This document shows, piece after piece, positions 8,505 through 16,400 of a DNA stretch of 41,974 nt; within the stretch, counting starts at the first letter, position 1; each line of letters starts with the position of its first letter. Below the pieces are notes generated by a model that worked only from the letters and a program-made list of their open reading frames with translations, made no database searches and was not told the DNA's origin. The stretch lies in the NCBI GenBank assembly GCA_902785325.1, contig CACZXZ010000014.1, forward strand, positions 1-41,974, read 5' to 3'. The position numbers were made by a program, and so were the translations under genes. The DNA comes from an uncultured Succinivibrio sp. GTDB lineage: Bacteria > Pseudomonadota > Gammaproteobacteria > Enterobacterales > Succinivibrionaceae.

Positions 8505-9260
8505 ATGAAATTTAAGATCTTATCTAAAGTAAAAGTAATTACTTTAGCAATAGCTGTAGCATTAAGTAGTGCTTCATACGCTGATGATGAGCAGCTGTTA
8601 ATTTTACAAAGAAACTTACTTGAAGCTCAAAATGAGAATCAGGAGTTAGAGTCACAGCTTGCTGATGCTCAAGGCCAAATTGAAGAGCTAAATTATCAGT
8701 TAAAGCAATTAAAAGCAGAGAATGAAGCTTTAAAATCTCAGGCTTTAAATGCTAAGGCTACAGAGACTAATCAAGAGACAACAGCTCAAGGACAGGATGA
8801 TACCATAACACTTACAAATGCTAATGGTACAGCTGGTGCTACTATCTCTAAGAGTAAAGTTGTAACTAGAAAGACTGAGCCTAAAGTTACAGATGATGCC
8901 CAAAAGCTTTATCAAAGCTCTTATGATAAGCTCATGAAAAATGACTTTGAAAATGCAGCTAAAGGCTTTAATACCTTTATTAGTAAGTATCCAGATAACA
9001 CTCTTACCCCTAATGCTTGGTATTGGCTTGGTCAAATCCAATTTAAGCAAAACAAGTATCAAGAAGCTCGCTTAAGCTTTATGAATACTGCTAAGGTTAC
9101 TAATAGTGCTAAGCGTCCTGATGCTTTATATAAATTAGGTATGACCTCAATTGCAATTGGTGATAAAGACAAAGCTAAACGTTACTTTGATCTTTTAATT
9201 AAAACTTATCCAAACACACCTTCTGCAACTCTTGCTAAAAAAGAGCTTGGCTCTCTTTAA
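8505..9260 (+). CDS. cpoB: CpoB (YbgF), periplasmic Tol-PBP1B coordinator
   Basis: Periplasmic protein of 251 residues that in E. coli couples the Tol motor to PBP1B/LpoB synthesis at the septum. A signal peptide (MKFKILSKVKVITLAIAVAL, cleavage after SYA) is followed by a coiled coil at about 30-75 that mediates trimerisation, a Thr/Gln-rich linker, and TPR repeats from about 128 to the end (YQSSYDKLMKNDFENAAKGF, then ALYKLGMTSIAIGDKDKAK). I chose ATG 8505 because longer in-frame starts fall in or next to the preceding terminator and add residues before the signal peptide. Its ribosome site is weak. Being behind a terminator, it probably depends on read-through or on a promoter I cannot see. 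Confidence 0.93.
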   Translation: MKFKILSKVKVITLAIAVALSSASYADDEQLLILQRNLLEAQNENQELESQLADAQGQIEELNYQLKQLKAENEALKSQALNAKATETNQETTAQGQDDTITLTNANGTAGATISKSKVVTRKTEPKVTDDAQKLYQSSYDKLMKNDFENAAKGFNTFISKYPDNTLTPNAWYWLGQIQFKQNKYQEARLSFMNTAKVTNSAKRPDALYKLGMTSIAIGDKDKAKRYFDLLIKTYPNTPSATLAKKELGSL

Positions 9261-9265
9261 GATTA

Positions 9266-9294
9266 AAGCTCCACAATTTAATTTTGTGGAGCTT
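9266..9294 (+). terminator. Hairpin after cpoB, possible terminator
   Basis: Perfect 11-bp stem AAGCTCCACAA (9266-9276) and TTGTGGAGCTT (9284-9294) with a 7-base loop, five bases after the cpoB stop. Only two T follow, so termination by this hairpin alone may be weak. Confidence 0.6.
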
Positions 9295-9511
9295 GACCCT
9301 ACCTATTATTACCTACAAATCTAAAATAAATGTATGTAAAGTAAGAATATTTAACTTATCTTTATACGCTCTACTATTTTGTAAAATCAGTTTTGAGAAA
9401 ATTAAGCTAAATTTGCTCTAAAAATCCTAAAAAGCCTTTAAAAATAGTAAGTTAACAAATGCGATAAATAAGCGATTTGTAAAAATAATTTAAAAAAAGT
9501 AAAAAAAATAC
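9295..9511. other. AT-rich intergenic region upstream of the tRNA operon
   Basis: About 215 bases with no gene that I can support. The last 50 bases are very A-rich, with several A runs, and lie directly upstream of a -35 box. They could serve as an UP element, as is common for stable-RNA promoters. That role is inference. Confidence 0.4.
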
Positions 9512-9539
9512 TTGCAATAGGTCAAATTTTTAGTAAAAT
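9512..9539 (+). promoter_or_regulatory. Promoter of the Lys/Val tRNA operon
   Basis: TTGCAA at 9512-9517 and TAAAAT at 9534-9539 are 16 bases apart. A GC-rich discriminator (GGTCGCCG) follows the -10, typical of stringently controlled stable-RNA promoters, and A-rich sequence precedes the -35. Confidence 0.75.
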
Positions 9540-9578
9540 GGTCGCCGTTGACTTAATCAACAAACCAAATGCAAGTTT

Positions 9579-9654
9579 GGGTCGTTAGCTCAGTCGGTAG
9601 AGCAGCGGACTTTTAATCCGTTGGTCGAGAGTTCGAATCTCTCACGACCCACCA
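9579..9654 (+). tRNA. tRNA-Lys(TTT)
   Basis: 76-base cloverleaf with acceptor GGGTCGT/ACGACCC, encoded ACCA end, anticodon loop CTTTTAA (anticodon TTT) and a fully paired T stem GAGAG/CTCTC. First of four tRNA genes in one array. Confidence 0.97.
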
Positions 9655-9673
9655 ACTTGATACGCATATCGCT

Positions 9674-9749
9674 GGGTCGTTAGCTCAGTTGGTAGAGCAG
9701 CGGACTCTTAATCCGTTGGTCGCGGGTTCGACCCCCTCACGACCCACCA
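9674..9749 (+). tRNA. tRNA-Lys(CTT), copy 1
   Basis: 76-base cloverleaf with anticodon loop CTCTTAA, giving anticodon CTT, and an encoded CCA end. The acceptor is the same as in the TTT tRNA. The T stem is GCGGG/CCCTC, with a C-T mismatch at pair 50-64. The body up to the anticodon stem is nearly identical to the TTT copy, which suggests local duplication followed by anticodon change. Confidence 0.95.
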
Positions 9750-9767
9750 CGCGATATTGGTTATGAT

Positions 9768-9843
9768 GGGTTGTTAGCTCAGTTGGTAGAGCAGCGGACT
9801 CTTAATCCGTTGGTCGCGGGTTCGACCCCCTCACAACCCACCA
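9768..9843 (+). tRNA. tRNA-Lys(CTT), copy 2
   Basis: Identical to the preceding CTT tRNA except for one acceptor-stem pair, which changes from C-G to T-A (GGGTTGT/ACAACCC). The two changes compensate each other, so the gene is under selection for folding. It keeps the same C-T mismatch in the T stem. CCA is encoded. Confidence 0.95.
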
Positions 9844-9846
9844 TTT

Positions 9847-9924
9847 GGATGCTTAGCTCAGTTTGGTTAGAGCATCTGCCTTACAAGCAGAGGGTCATAG
9901 GTTCGAGTCCTATAGCATCCACCA
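9847..9924 (+). tRNA. tRNA-Val(TAC)
   Basis: 78-base cloverleaf with acceptor GGATGCT/AGCATCC, anticodon loop CTTACAA (anticodon TAC), T stem ATAGG/CCTAT and an encoded CCA. It starts 3 bases after the last Lys tRNA, so the four genes form one transcript. E. coli also has Lys and Val tRNAs directly after the tol-pal genes. Confidence 0.97.
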
Positions 9925-9961
9925 TTCATCACCGACCGATTCCCCAATTTTTCAGAATTGA

Positions 9962-9996
9962 CAAACGCAGAGATGATCTGTCGTTTTGTTTATTGT
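9962..9996 (+). terminator. Likely terminator of the tRNA operon
   Basis: CAAACG CAGA at 9962-9971 pairs with TCTG and CGTTTTG at 9977-9988, around the loop GATGA, with two small bulges. It is followed by a T-rich stretch (TTTATTGTTTT). It is imperfect but correctly placed about 40 bases after tRNA-Val. Confidence 0.5.
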
Positions 9997-10152
9997 TTTC
10001 TGATATTATATCTTTACATTCTTAAGTTTGCGTAGAAATTGAGCCTAATTTGGTTTTATAATTTTCTTCTACGTATATGCCTTTTTATCGGCTTTTATCT
10101 AAACTGTTGCGGAGATATTTTGCTTTATCACCGCAAAATCTGCGGAGATAAT

Positions 10153-11260
10153 ATGTACCTTTACGAAGATCCTAAATGGCCACATTTTTACTACGATATA
10201 AATTGTTGTTTAGATCTTTTAAATGCTATTTTCTTAAAGTATGGATTGTTGCTTGGCAAGATCACAAGTATCAAGACCGAGGATTTAGATCTTGATAAGC
10301 TGCATACCAACTCTTTAGCAGATGAAATCGTTTGCTCAAGTCAAATTGAAGGTGAGTTTCTTGATAAAAATGCTATCTTAGAATCAATAAACGTACGCTA
10401 TTAGTAATAGCTTTAACGTTCCATCAAGTGCTCAATATGAGGATGGTATCGTAGCTATGATGCTTGATGCCACTGAGAATTTCGATAACCCCTTAACTTG
10501 TGAGCGCTTGTGCGCCTGGCAAGAAAAACTCTTTACTCGTGAGTACGTGGGCTTTTACAAAATTGTAGTAGGTGCTTTTAGATCTGATAGACAAGGCCCA
10601 ATGCTGGTCTCCTCACAAAAACATGGACAAATTAAAGTTCATTATCAAGCACCCAAGGCCTCAGATCTTCCATCCATGCTTTCTGAATTTATTTCTTTTA
10701 TAAATTCTCATGATAATCACAGCCCTTACATCAAAGCTGCTATTGCTCATTTGTATTTTCTAACATTACATCCTTTTGAGGATGGCAATGGGCGTATTAG
10801 TCGTGCTATCTGTGAATACTTGCTGTCAAAAGCAGAGAAGAGCTCAAAGCGTTTGTATAGTGTCTCAGCTCAAATTCAAAAGCATAAGCTAGAGTATTAC
10901 GATATCGTTGAGAAAACTCAAAAAGGAGATCTTAATATCACCGAGTTTGTTAGCTGGTTTTTAAGCATGATCCTAAATGCTATTGAAGCCTCCTTAGTGA
11001 TTGTTGATAAAGCAGTAGAGAAGTCCTTATTCTTTCAAAAGATTAGAGAAGTTAAGCTATCTAAAGATCAAAATAAAATTGTTAATATGCTGCTAGATGG
11101 TTTTGAAGGAAAACTAACCTCCAAAAAGTTTGCCAAAATAGCTAAGACCTCACAAGATACTGCAACAAGATCTTTAAATTACTTAATTGACCATGAGATT
11201 TTAGTAAAGGAAGGCGCAGGTCCAAGTACTCACTATCTCTTAAAATTTAAGCCACAATAG
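10153..11260 (+). pseudogene. Fic-family AMPylase split by a frameshift (N-terminal DUF4172-like domain + Fic + winged helix)
   Basis: One Fic gene in two reading frames. The first frame starts at ATG 10153, six bases after a GGAG ribosome site. It gives 83 residues beginning MYLYEDPKWP, a DUF4172-type opening, and carries the inhibitory motif SSQIEG (S/T-x-x-x-E-G) before a TAG at 10402. Homology-like sequence resumes in the +1 frame from about 10391 and runs to 11260. That frame contains the catalytic motif HPFEDGNGRISRA and a C-terminal winged helix. A single extra base near 10391-10402 explains the break. Fic enzymes transfer AMP from ATP to protein hydroxyls. The downstream frame has an internal ATG at 10457 and could yield a 267-residue protein with an intact catalytic motif but no inhibitory helix. 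A sequencing error is the alternative. Confidence 0.8.
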
Positions 11261-11299
11261 TGATTATAAGTGCAACCTTAGGTTAACCTTGGAGTAAAC

Positions 11300-11854
11300 A
11301 TGAGCGTTTACGAGCAATGTCCAATTCTTGAGAATGACGATTTTATCCTCCGTTTGTTTGAATTTGATGATCTTTATGATCTTCTAAAAGTCTACAGCGA
11401 TAAACTTGCCTTACCATTTTTTAACAGTGACAATTGCGATGGCGACAATTTTTATTATCCAACTAAAGATAGCATGCAACAAGCTCTAGAGTTTTGGAAA
11501 ATGTCCTATGAAAAGCACTACTTTGTAAGACTCTCTATTGTTGATAAGAAGGCAAATTCTGTTGTTGGTACAGTTGAATTGTGTGTACGAGAGTCTCAAG
11601 ATACCTTCAATCACAAAGCTATTTTAAGAGTGGATGTGCGTCATGATTACGAAAAAGAGGATTATCTTTTAAGTATATTCTCTCTTATCACTCCAAAAAT
11701 TAAGTCACTGTTAGATTGTAATGGAGTGATAACCAAAGTTCCTGTTTACGCTGTAGATAGACTTTTAGCAGTTCAAAAGCTAGGTTTTAAAAAGGCTTGT
11801 GATTACCTTTATGGAAAGACAGGCTACACATATGATGGCTACTTTGAATTGTAA
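11300..11854 (+). CDS. GNAT-family acetyltransferase (RimJ-like)
   Basis: A 184-residue protein laid out like N-acyltransferases of the RimJ/RimL group. It opens LENDDFILRLFEFDD, resembling the TERLxLR start of that group, has a central strand pair SIVDKKANSVVGTVELCV at about 78-95, and ends with NGVITKVP and a KLGFKKACDYLY segment, where the family has its GF motif. The usual acetyl-CoA pyrophosphate loop (Q/RxxGxG/A) is not clear, so activity is uncertain. A good GGAG ribosome site precedes the ATG. It stands alone between the split Fic gene and two unknown genes. The substrate cannot be told. Confidence 0.6.
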   Translation: MSVYEQCPILENDDFILRLFEFDDLYDLLKVYSDKLALPFFNSDNCDGDNFYYPTKDSMQQALEFWKMSYEKHYFVRLSIVDKKANSVVGTVELCVRESQDTFNHKAILRVDVRHDYEKEDYLLSIFSLITPKIKSLLDCNGVITKVPVYAVDRLLAVQKLGFKKACDYLYGKTGYTYDGYFEL

Positions 11855-11945
11855 AAACTTCAATTAAGATCAATAAAATCAAGTTGCCTCCTTTTTCTCT
11901 TGCAAGATTTGTATTATCGTTATTCTTGTAATCAAGGAGTGACAT

Positions 11946-12260
11946 ATGACAGATCTCAAGCATCTTCCAAAAGGCTACGATGAACCACTAAATAAAATGA
12001 CAGAAAAAGAGTGGGAAGAGTACTTTGCGCTTAGAAAAGAGCTTGATATAGATATGTCAAAAGAGGATATTCAGGAAATTTATAAAATGACTGATTATCT
12101 CTCAAGAGAAACTCACCACGAAAACGAAATCTTTTATCTTTTAAAAAAGATCCCCTTGCCAGCTCAATATGCTTACTACCTAAAACTTACTAAAGGCTTA
12201 AAGTTTTTAAAAGACTACAACTTGTCTTTGGCCAAAAAGGAGTATCCAAATGAGTTCTAA
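11946..12260 (+). CDS. Unrecognised small protein (104 aa)
   Basis: I do not recognise this protein. It is charged and mostly helical, without a signal peptide or membrane segment, and is probably cytoplasmic. Visible stretches are a KEWEEYFALRKELDIDMSKED helix near 21-41 and a conserved-looking IPLPAQYAYYLKLTKGLKFL segment near 70-89. An AAGGAG ribosome site lies just upstream of the ATG. The stop overlaps the start of the next gene by 11 bases, and that gene's ribosome site lies inside this coding region, so the two are almost certainly translationally coupled and probably act together. Confidence 0.65.
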   Translation: MTDLKHLPKGYDEPLNKMTEKEWEEYFALRKELDIDMSKEDIQEIYKMTDYLSRETHHENEIFYLLKKIPLPAQYAYYLKLTKGLKFLKDYNLSLAKKEYPNEF

Positions 12261-13248
12261 TGTGGATCCTGGCTATATTGCAAGTGAAGACGATAAGTTA
12301 GTCTTGTCGGTTGCCAACTTTGTAACCGCCTCGTTGCAAGGTATTGAGCTTAAAGATACTGAAAAATTTATCGTAAACTCTTTAAATAAAATTCCTATTG
12401 ATAGTATGGAAAAGGCTTTAGAAATAGACAGCCATATTTGTGCTGGTTTTTACTATGCTTATTTAAAGAATAATCCAACCCACCATTTTAAAGAGTACAT
12501 GCAGGATTACGCTAATCGCTACAAAGCTGCGATTAACTGTTTAAAAAACTTAAATGAGAGTATTAACTCTTTAACTAACAGTGTGCCTCATCAGGATTTG
12601 TATTATTCAAATATCTTAAAGGATGGCTCTTATAATAAAGAGAATTTTGATGAATATGGATTGTTGCAATCAGATCCTGTGCGTAAGTTCATCGATTTTC
12701 AGAAAGATTGGTACGATACCGTATCATACGATATGCAAGATCATCCAGGCTTCCGTGCTTTGTATATCTTAAGAATTAAGCTCATGCGTCATGCAAAATT
12801 CAATTACATGAAGCAACAAATTAAGTACATGGACTTAACTTATCAAAAAAGAGCTTATTCTGATGGACCTTTTATGCGCAATTACGCAGCTTTAAAAGAA
12901 AAATCTTGCAAAGAAAGTGCAGCTTTACTTAAAGAAGCTAAAGCAAATCAGCTGTGTATTGCCTGTCCTGCAACCCGTGGTAAGCAATTGCCATTAACTT
13001 ATGAGATGCTACTTGAAGGTAAAATTCCAGGTGGCATAAATCCTATAGATGTAAATCATTATCAAGTAATTGATCTTTGCGGTAATGAAGTTCCTAAAGA
13101 AAAGGTACTAGCTTTAGTTAAAAATATTAGCTCCTATAAAGAGGAATTAGTCTCAATGGTTCTTGATAATGGAGAAAAGAACTCTAGTGGAAGTTATTCT
13201 GGGCAATACATGTTGCCAAGCTTGTTGTTATTTATTTGTATAGCTTAA
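12250..13248 (+). CDS. Unrecognised protein (332 aa), coupled to the preceding gene
   Basis: I do not recognise a family. It is largely helical with no signal peptide. Only the extreme C-terminus is hydrophobic (YMLPSLLLFICIA). Aromatic-rich blocks occur at about 66-90 (CAGFYYAYLKNNP) and 140-185 (FIDFQKDWYDTVSYD). A CIACPATRGKQLP motif with two cysteines lies near 237-249. The ATG at 12250 is preceded by a strong AAAGGAG and lies inside the previous gene. Codon use looks like that of its neighbours. It is followed by two tandem hairpins (13272-13330), so it ends its own transcript before the large operon. Confidence 0.65.
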   Translation: MSSNVDPGYIASEDDKLVLSVANFVTASLQGIELKDTEKFIVNSLNKIPIDSMEKALEIDSHICAGFYYAYLKNNPTHHFKEYMQDYANRYKAAINCLKNLNESINSLTNSVPHQDLYYSNILKDGSYNKENFDEYGLLQSDPVRKFIDFQKDWYDTVSYDMQDHPGFRALYILRIKLMRHAKFNYMKQQIKYMDLTYQKRAYSDGPFMRNYAALKEKSCKESAALLKEAKANQLCIACPATRGKQLPLTYEMLLEGKIPGGINPIDVNHYQVIDLCGNEVPKEKVLALVKNISSYKEELVSMVLDNGEKNSSGSYSGQYMLPSLLLFICIA

Positions 13249-13271
13249 GTTCTTACCTTAAAAATCTAAGC

Positions 13272-13330
13272 ACTTTTAAGTTTTCTTCAAACTTAAAAGT
13301 ACCATTTGAAAATTATAGAATTTTCAAATG
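13272..13330. terminator. Two tandem perfect 12-bp hairpins before the large operon
   Basis: Hairpin 1 pairs ACTTTTAAGTTT (13272-13283) with AAACTTAAAAGT (13289-13300). Hairpin 2 pairs CATTTGAAAATT (13303-13314) with AATTTTCAAATG (13319-13330). Both are perfect and almost pure AT, and they stand two bases apart. Neither is followed by a clean T run. They could be back-to-back weak terminators or protein-binding sites for control of the srf-like operon. Confidence 0.55.
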
Positions 13331-13434
13331 TGCACTCTTTTCTAATCTTTCCCACAAAATTTGTAAATAATCTGTATAGTTAACGTTACTTGTTGATTTT
13401 CTAGATATTAATTGCAAAAAATACCTTTAATTTG

Positions 13435-13443
13435 TGGTAAAGT
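13435..13443 (+). promoter_or_regulatory. Possible extended -10 promoter of the srf-like operon
   Basis: TGGTAAAGT matches an extended -10 (TGnTAnAnT). No good -35 lies 16-18 bases upstream. TTGCAA at 13412 is 20 bases away. It resembles the TGGTACAAT upstream of prfA. Weak evidence. Confidence 0.3.
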
Positions 13444-13478
13444 GATAAAAATTATTTGTGTTGATGTAGGTGAATATT

Positions 13479-16400
13479 GTGAACGAGTCAAACAAACCAG
13501 TAATTATTAAGAATCTTCGTAAACTATTTGAAGATGTGGAGAAAAAAGAAGAATTTAACGAAGAAATAAAATTGATTGCAAACTCAGGCATTCAATTTAT
13601 CGATTTTGAGCTTGATGACAAAATTGATTTTGATAATCATGATGAGAAGTTAGATGAAGTTTACGACGGACTTACCAAAAATAAGTTTGTTTTAGTTACC
13701 AAAGATAATCAACGTGGTAGTGATAAAGATAGTTGCACTTTTGCAAAATACCACCTTCATCAAAGTGGTACTCGCTTTATCATCGATGATGACGACAGTT
13801 TCCAATCATTTAATATTGATAAAGACAATTTTGAGTCGGATGAAAGAGCAGACAGTCCATCTGTTTTAGAATCAGTTCAGTTATACAACGGTATTTGGTT
13901 CCCAATTCCTTATTTTCCAAAAGGTTTAAAAAACGGTCCAACAAACTTCGCTCGTGCAAGAATCGTTAATAACGGAGAGATTAAAAAGTTAGAAAGTGGT
14001 GGTAAATACCATGTAACTATCGCTATTGATACAAAAGTTGACAACTTACAGTCAGCTTTACATGGAGCACCAACCTTACAAGATATTGATCATGCTTTTA
14101 GTTTTAGATCAGGCTTTGAAGCAACACAGCTACTTCGTGCTGTAAACTCTGATGGTATTAGCTTCGTAGATGAATGGACTAAGAGTATTCTAAAAAAGGT
14201 TTACCCACAAACCACAACCGAGAAACAAAAGAAATTCAAAGTAGCTGATGACAATAAAGATGAAAGCGATAACCTAATCTTAAAAAAGACTTATCAAAAA
14301 CACTACTTGAATGTGTTAGCCTTTTTAGATGCTTTCTTTAAACCAAATGACATTAGATTAGTTCACTTTGATAAAGATCATTGCGATCAAGATAAGATTA
14401 TTGATGTAAGTTTAATCTTAGATGTTGGTAACACTAGAACCTGCGGTTTATTAGTTGAAGCTGATAATGGTCAGTCACAAAGTTCAGATACTTTCCCAAA
14501 TAGCTCTCCATTAATTATAAGAGATCTAAACTGCCCAGAGTTTACTTACACTGGTGCTTTTGAAAGTAAAATTCAATTCCAAAAGGCTAATTTTGATTTT
14601 AACAATTGCTCTGATTTGTCCTCTCGCTTAGATGCCTTCGTATGGCCTTCTTTAGTGCGTATTGGACCTGAAGCTTCAAAATTAAGTGCTTTATTAAAAG
14701 GTAATGAAGGTAATACAGGTCTTACTTCACCAAAACGCTCCTTATGGCAAATTGATAAAGCTCCAAAGATTGAGTGGAAGTTTAATGAATCTTATTACCA
14801 AATTCCTCTTTTCAAAGACGATGACGGTAGGGTATCAAGAGTCCTATATAAAGGCGAAGAAACAGGAGCCTCTGTAATTTATCAACCAGTTACAGGTTAT
14901 CTAAACAGTTTAGGTGATGCTTTATTTGCAACTGGAGATAAGAGTAGTTGCATGTCAGCTTTCTTTACTGGCAAATCAACTATGACCTTCATGTTAGTAG
15001 AAATCATTTTGCAAGCAATGATGCAAATGAACAGCTACTTCTATCGTAAGAACATGGAGTATCGCGATTTACCAAGACGTCTTAAAGCTTTAGTTTTAAC
15101 CACACCTCCATCAATGCCAGATGTTGAAAAAGAGATCTTTAGATCTTGTGCTTATCAAGCTTTAGGCATCATTTGGAAAGCTTATGGTTACGATAAGACT
15201 GATGCTACAGAATTCCATTTTATTTCTAAAAAAGATGAGATGTTCCCACCTGTTCCTGAAATTCACTTAAAGTGGGATGAGACTTTAGCAGGTCAAATCG
15301 TATATTTATATAACGAAACTCAGCGTATTTATAACGGTAATAGTAAAGACTTTATTAAAGACATTAGACGTTCTGATGCTGATGGTCGTTTTAATGAAAT
15401 CTCAAAAATCAAAGTTGATAAAAAATACTTTGCAGCAACCTCTGCCCGTATTGCATCTATTGATATCGGTGGTGGTACTACTGATTTAATTATTGCTGAC
15501 TACAGCGTAGCTGATGTCTTCTATGATGATGTAGATCAGTTATTAAAGAAAGAAAATGGAGCAGAAGCTGGTAATCAATCAGGTTCAATCCAAATTCGTG
15601 AAGTACTAAAAGATGGCTTTAAAATTGCTGGTGACGATTTAGTTTATGAATTGCTACAAAACCCAATTAAACACGAGTTTGAAAAGACTAATGATGAGTA
15701 TTGGAAAAAATTATTTGGTGCTACAAGTGGAGCATCATCAGGTAACATTCAATCAAGAGTACAAGTAGTTGATAAGATCTTTACTAAGGTGGCTTATAGA
15801 CTTATTTCAAGACTTGAGCAATTAGATAAGATTGATGTTTCAACTTTAGATAGTCTAGAGGTGATAGTTAAAGGCTCTATCAAAGACTTTGTTCAAGGTA
15901 CAGAAAAGTTTGCTCTAGAAGAGCTAAACAATCGTGAAGATCTAAAACTGCCATCTTTGGATAAGGTTGAGTTTGCTGAATCTGTAAGTTCTTATATCAC
16001 AAAGCAATTAGGCATTTCTTTTGAGGAATTCTTAAATATTCCTTTAGAGTTTGATATCTTTAAGATTGATTTTGATATCTCTCAAGGCATTACTTACGAT
16101 ATGTGTAAGAACATCAATTATCTAAATGCCATTGTAAATGTCTATAGATGTGATGTGTTACTACTAACAGGTCGTCCAACTAAGATCCCTGGTATTCGCC
16201 GTTTGATTGAGAAAAAGTCTTCTTTATCCTCACGTAGAATTATTCCTATGTACGATTATAAGTGTGAAGGTTGGTACCCAACCTTTGAAACTTACAATGG
16301 TCGCATAGGAGATCCTAAGACCTCTGTTGTAGTTGGTGCTTTATTAGGTTACACAAAGTCTATACCAACTAAGCTTATGACCTTTAAGCTAAACACCAAT

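Noticed and set aside
9771-10025. 84-aa open frame across tRNA-Lys and tRNA-Val
   Set aside because: It is a translation of two tRNA genes on the sense strand, a well-known source of false proteins, and has no ribosome site.
10391-10404. Programmed frameshift in the Fic gene
   Set aside because: There is no slippery heptamer, and the CGC TAT TAG context does not resemble the known prfB-type +1 signal, so an indel or sequencing error is simpler.
9847-13248. Possible integrated element with tRNA-Val as attachment site
   Set aside because: I found no integrase gene and no second copy of the tRNA-Val 3' end in the window, so attachment sites cannot be supported.
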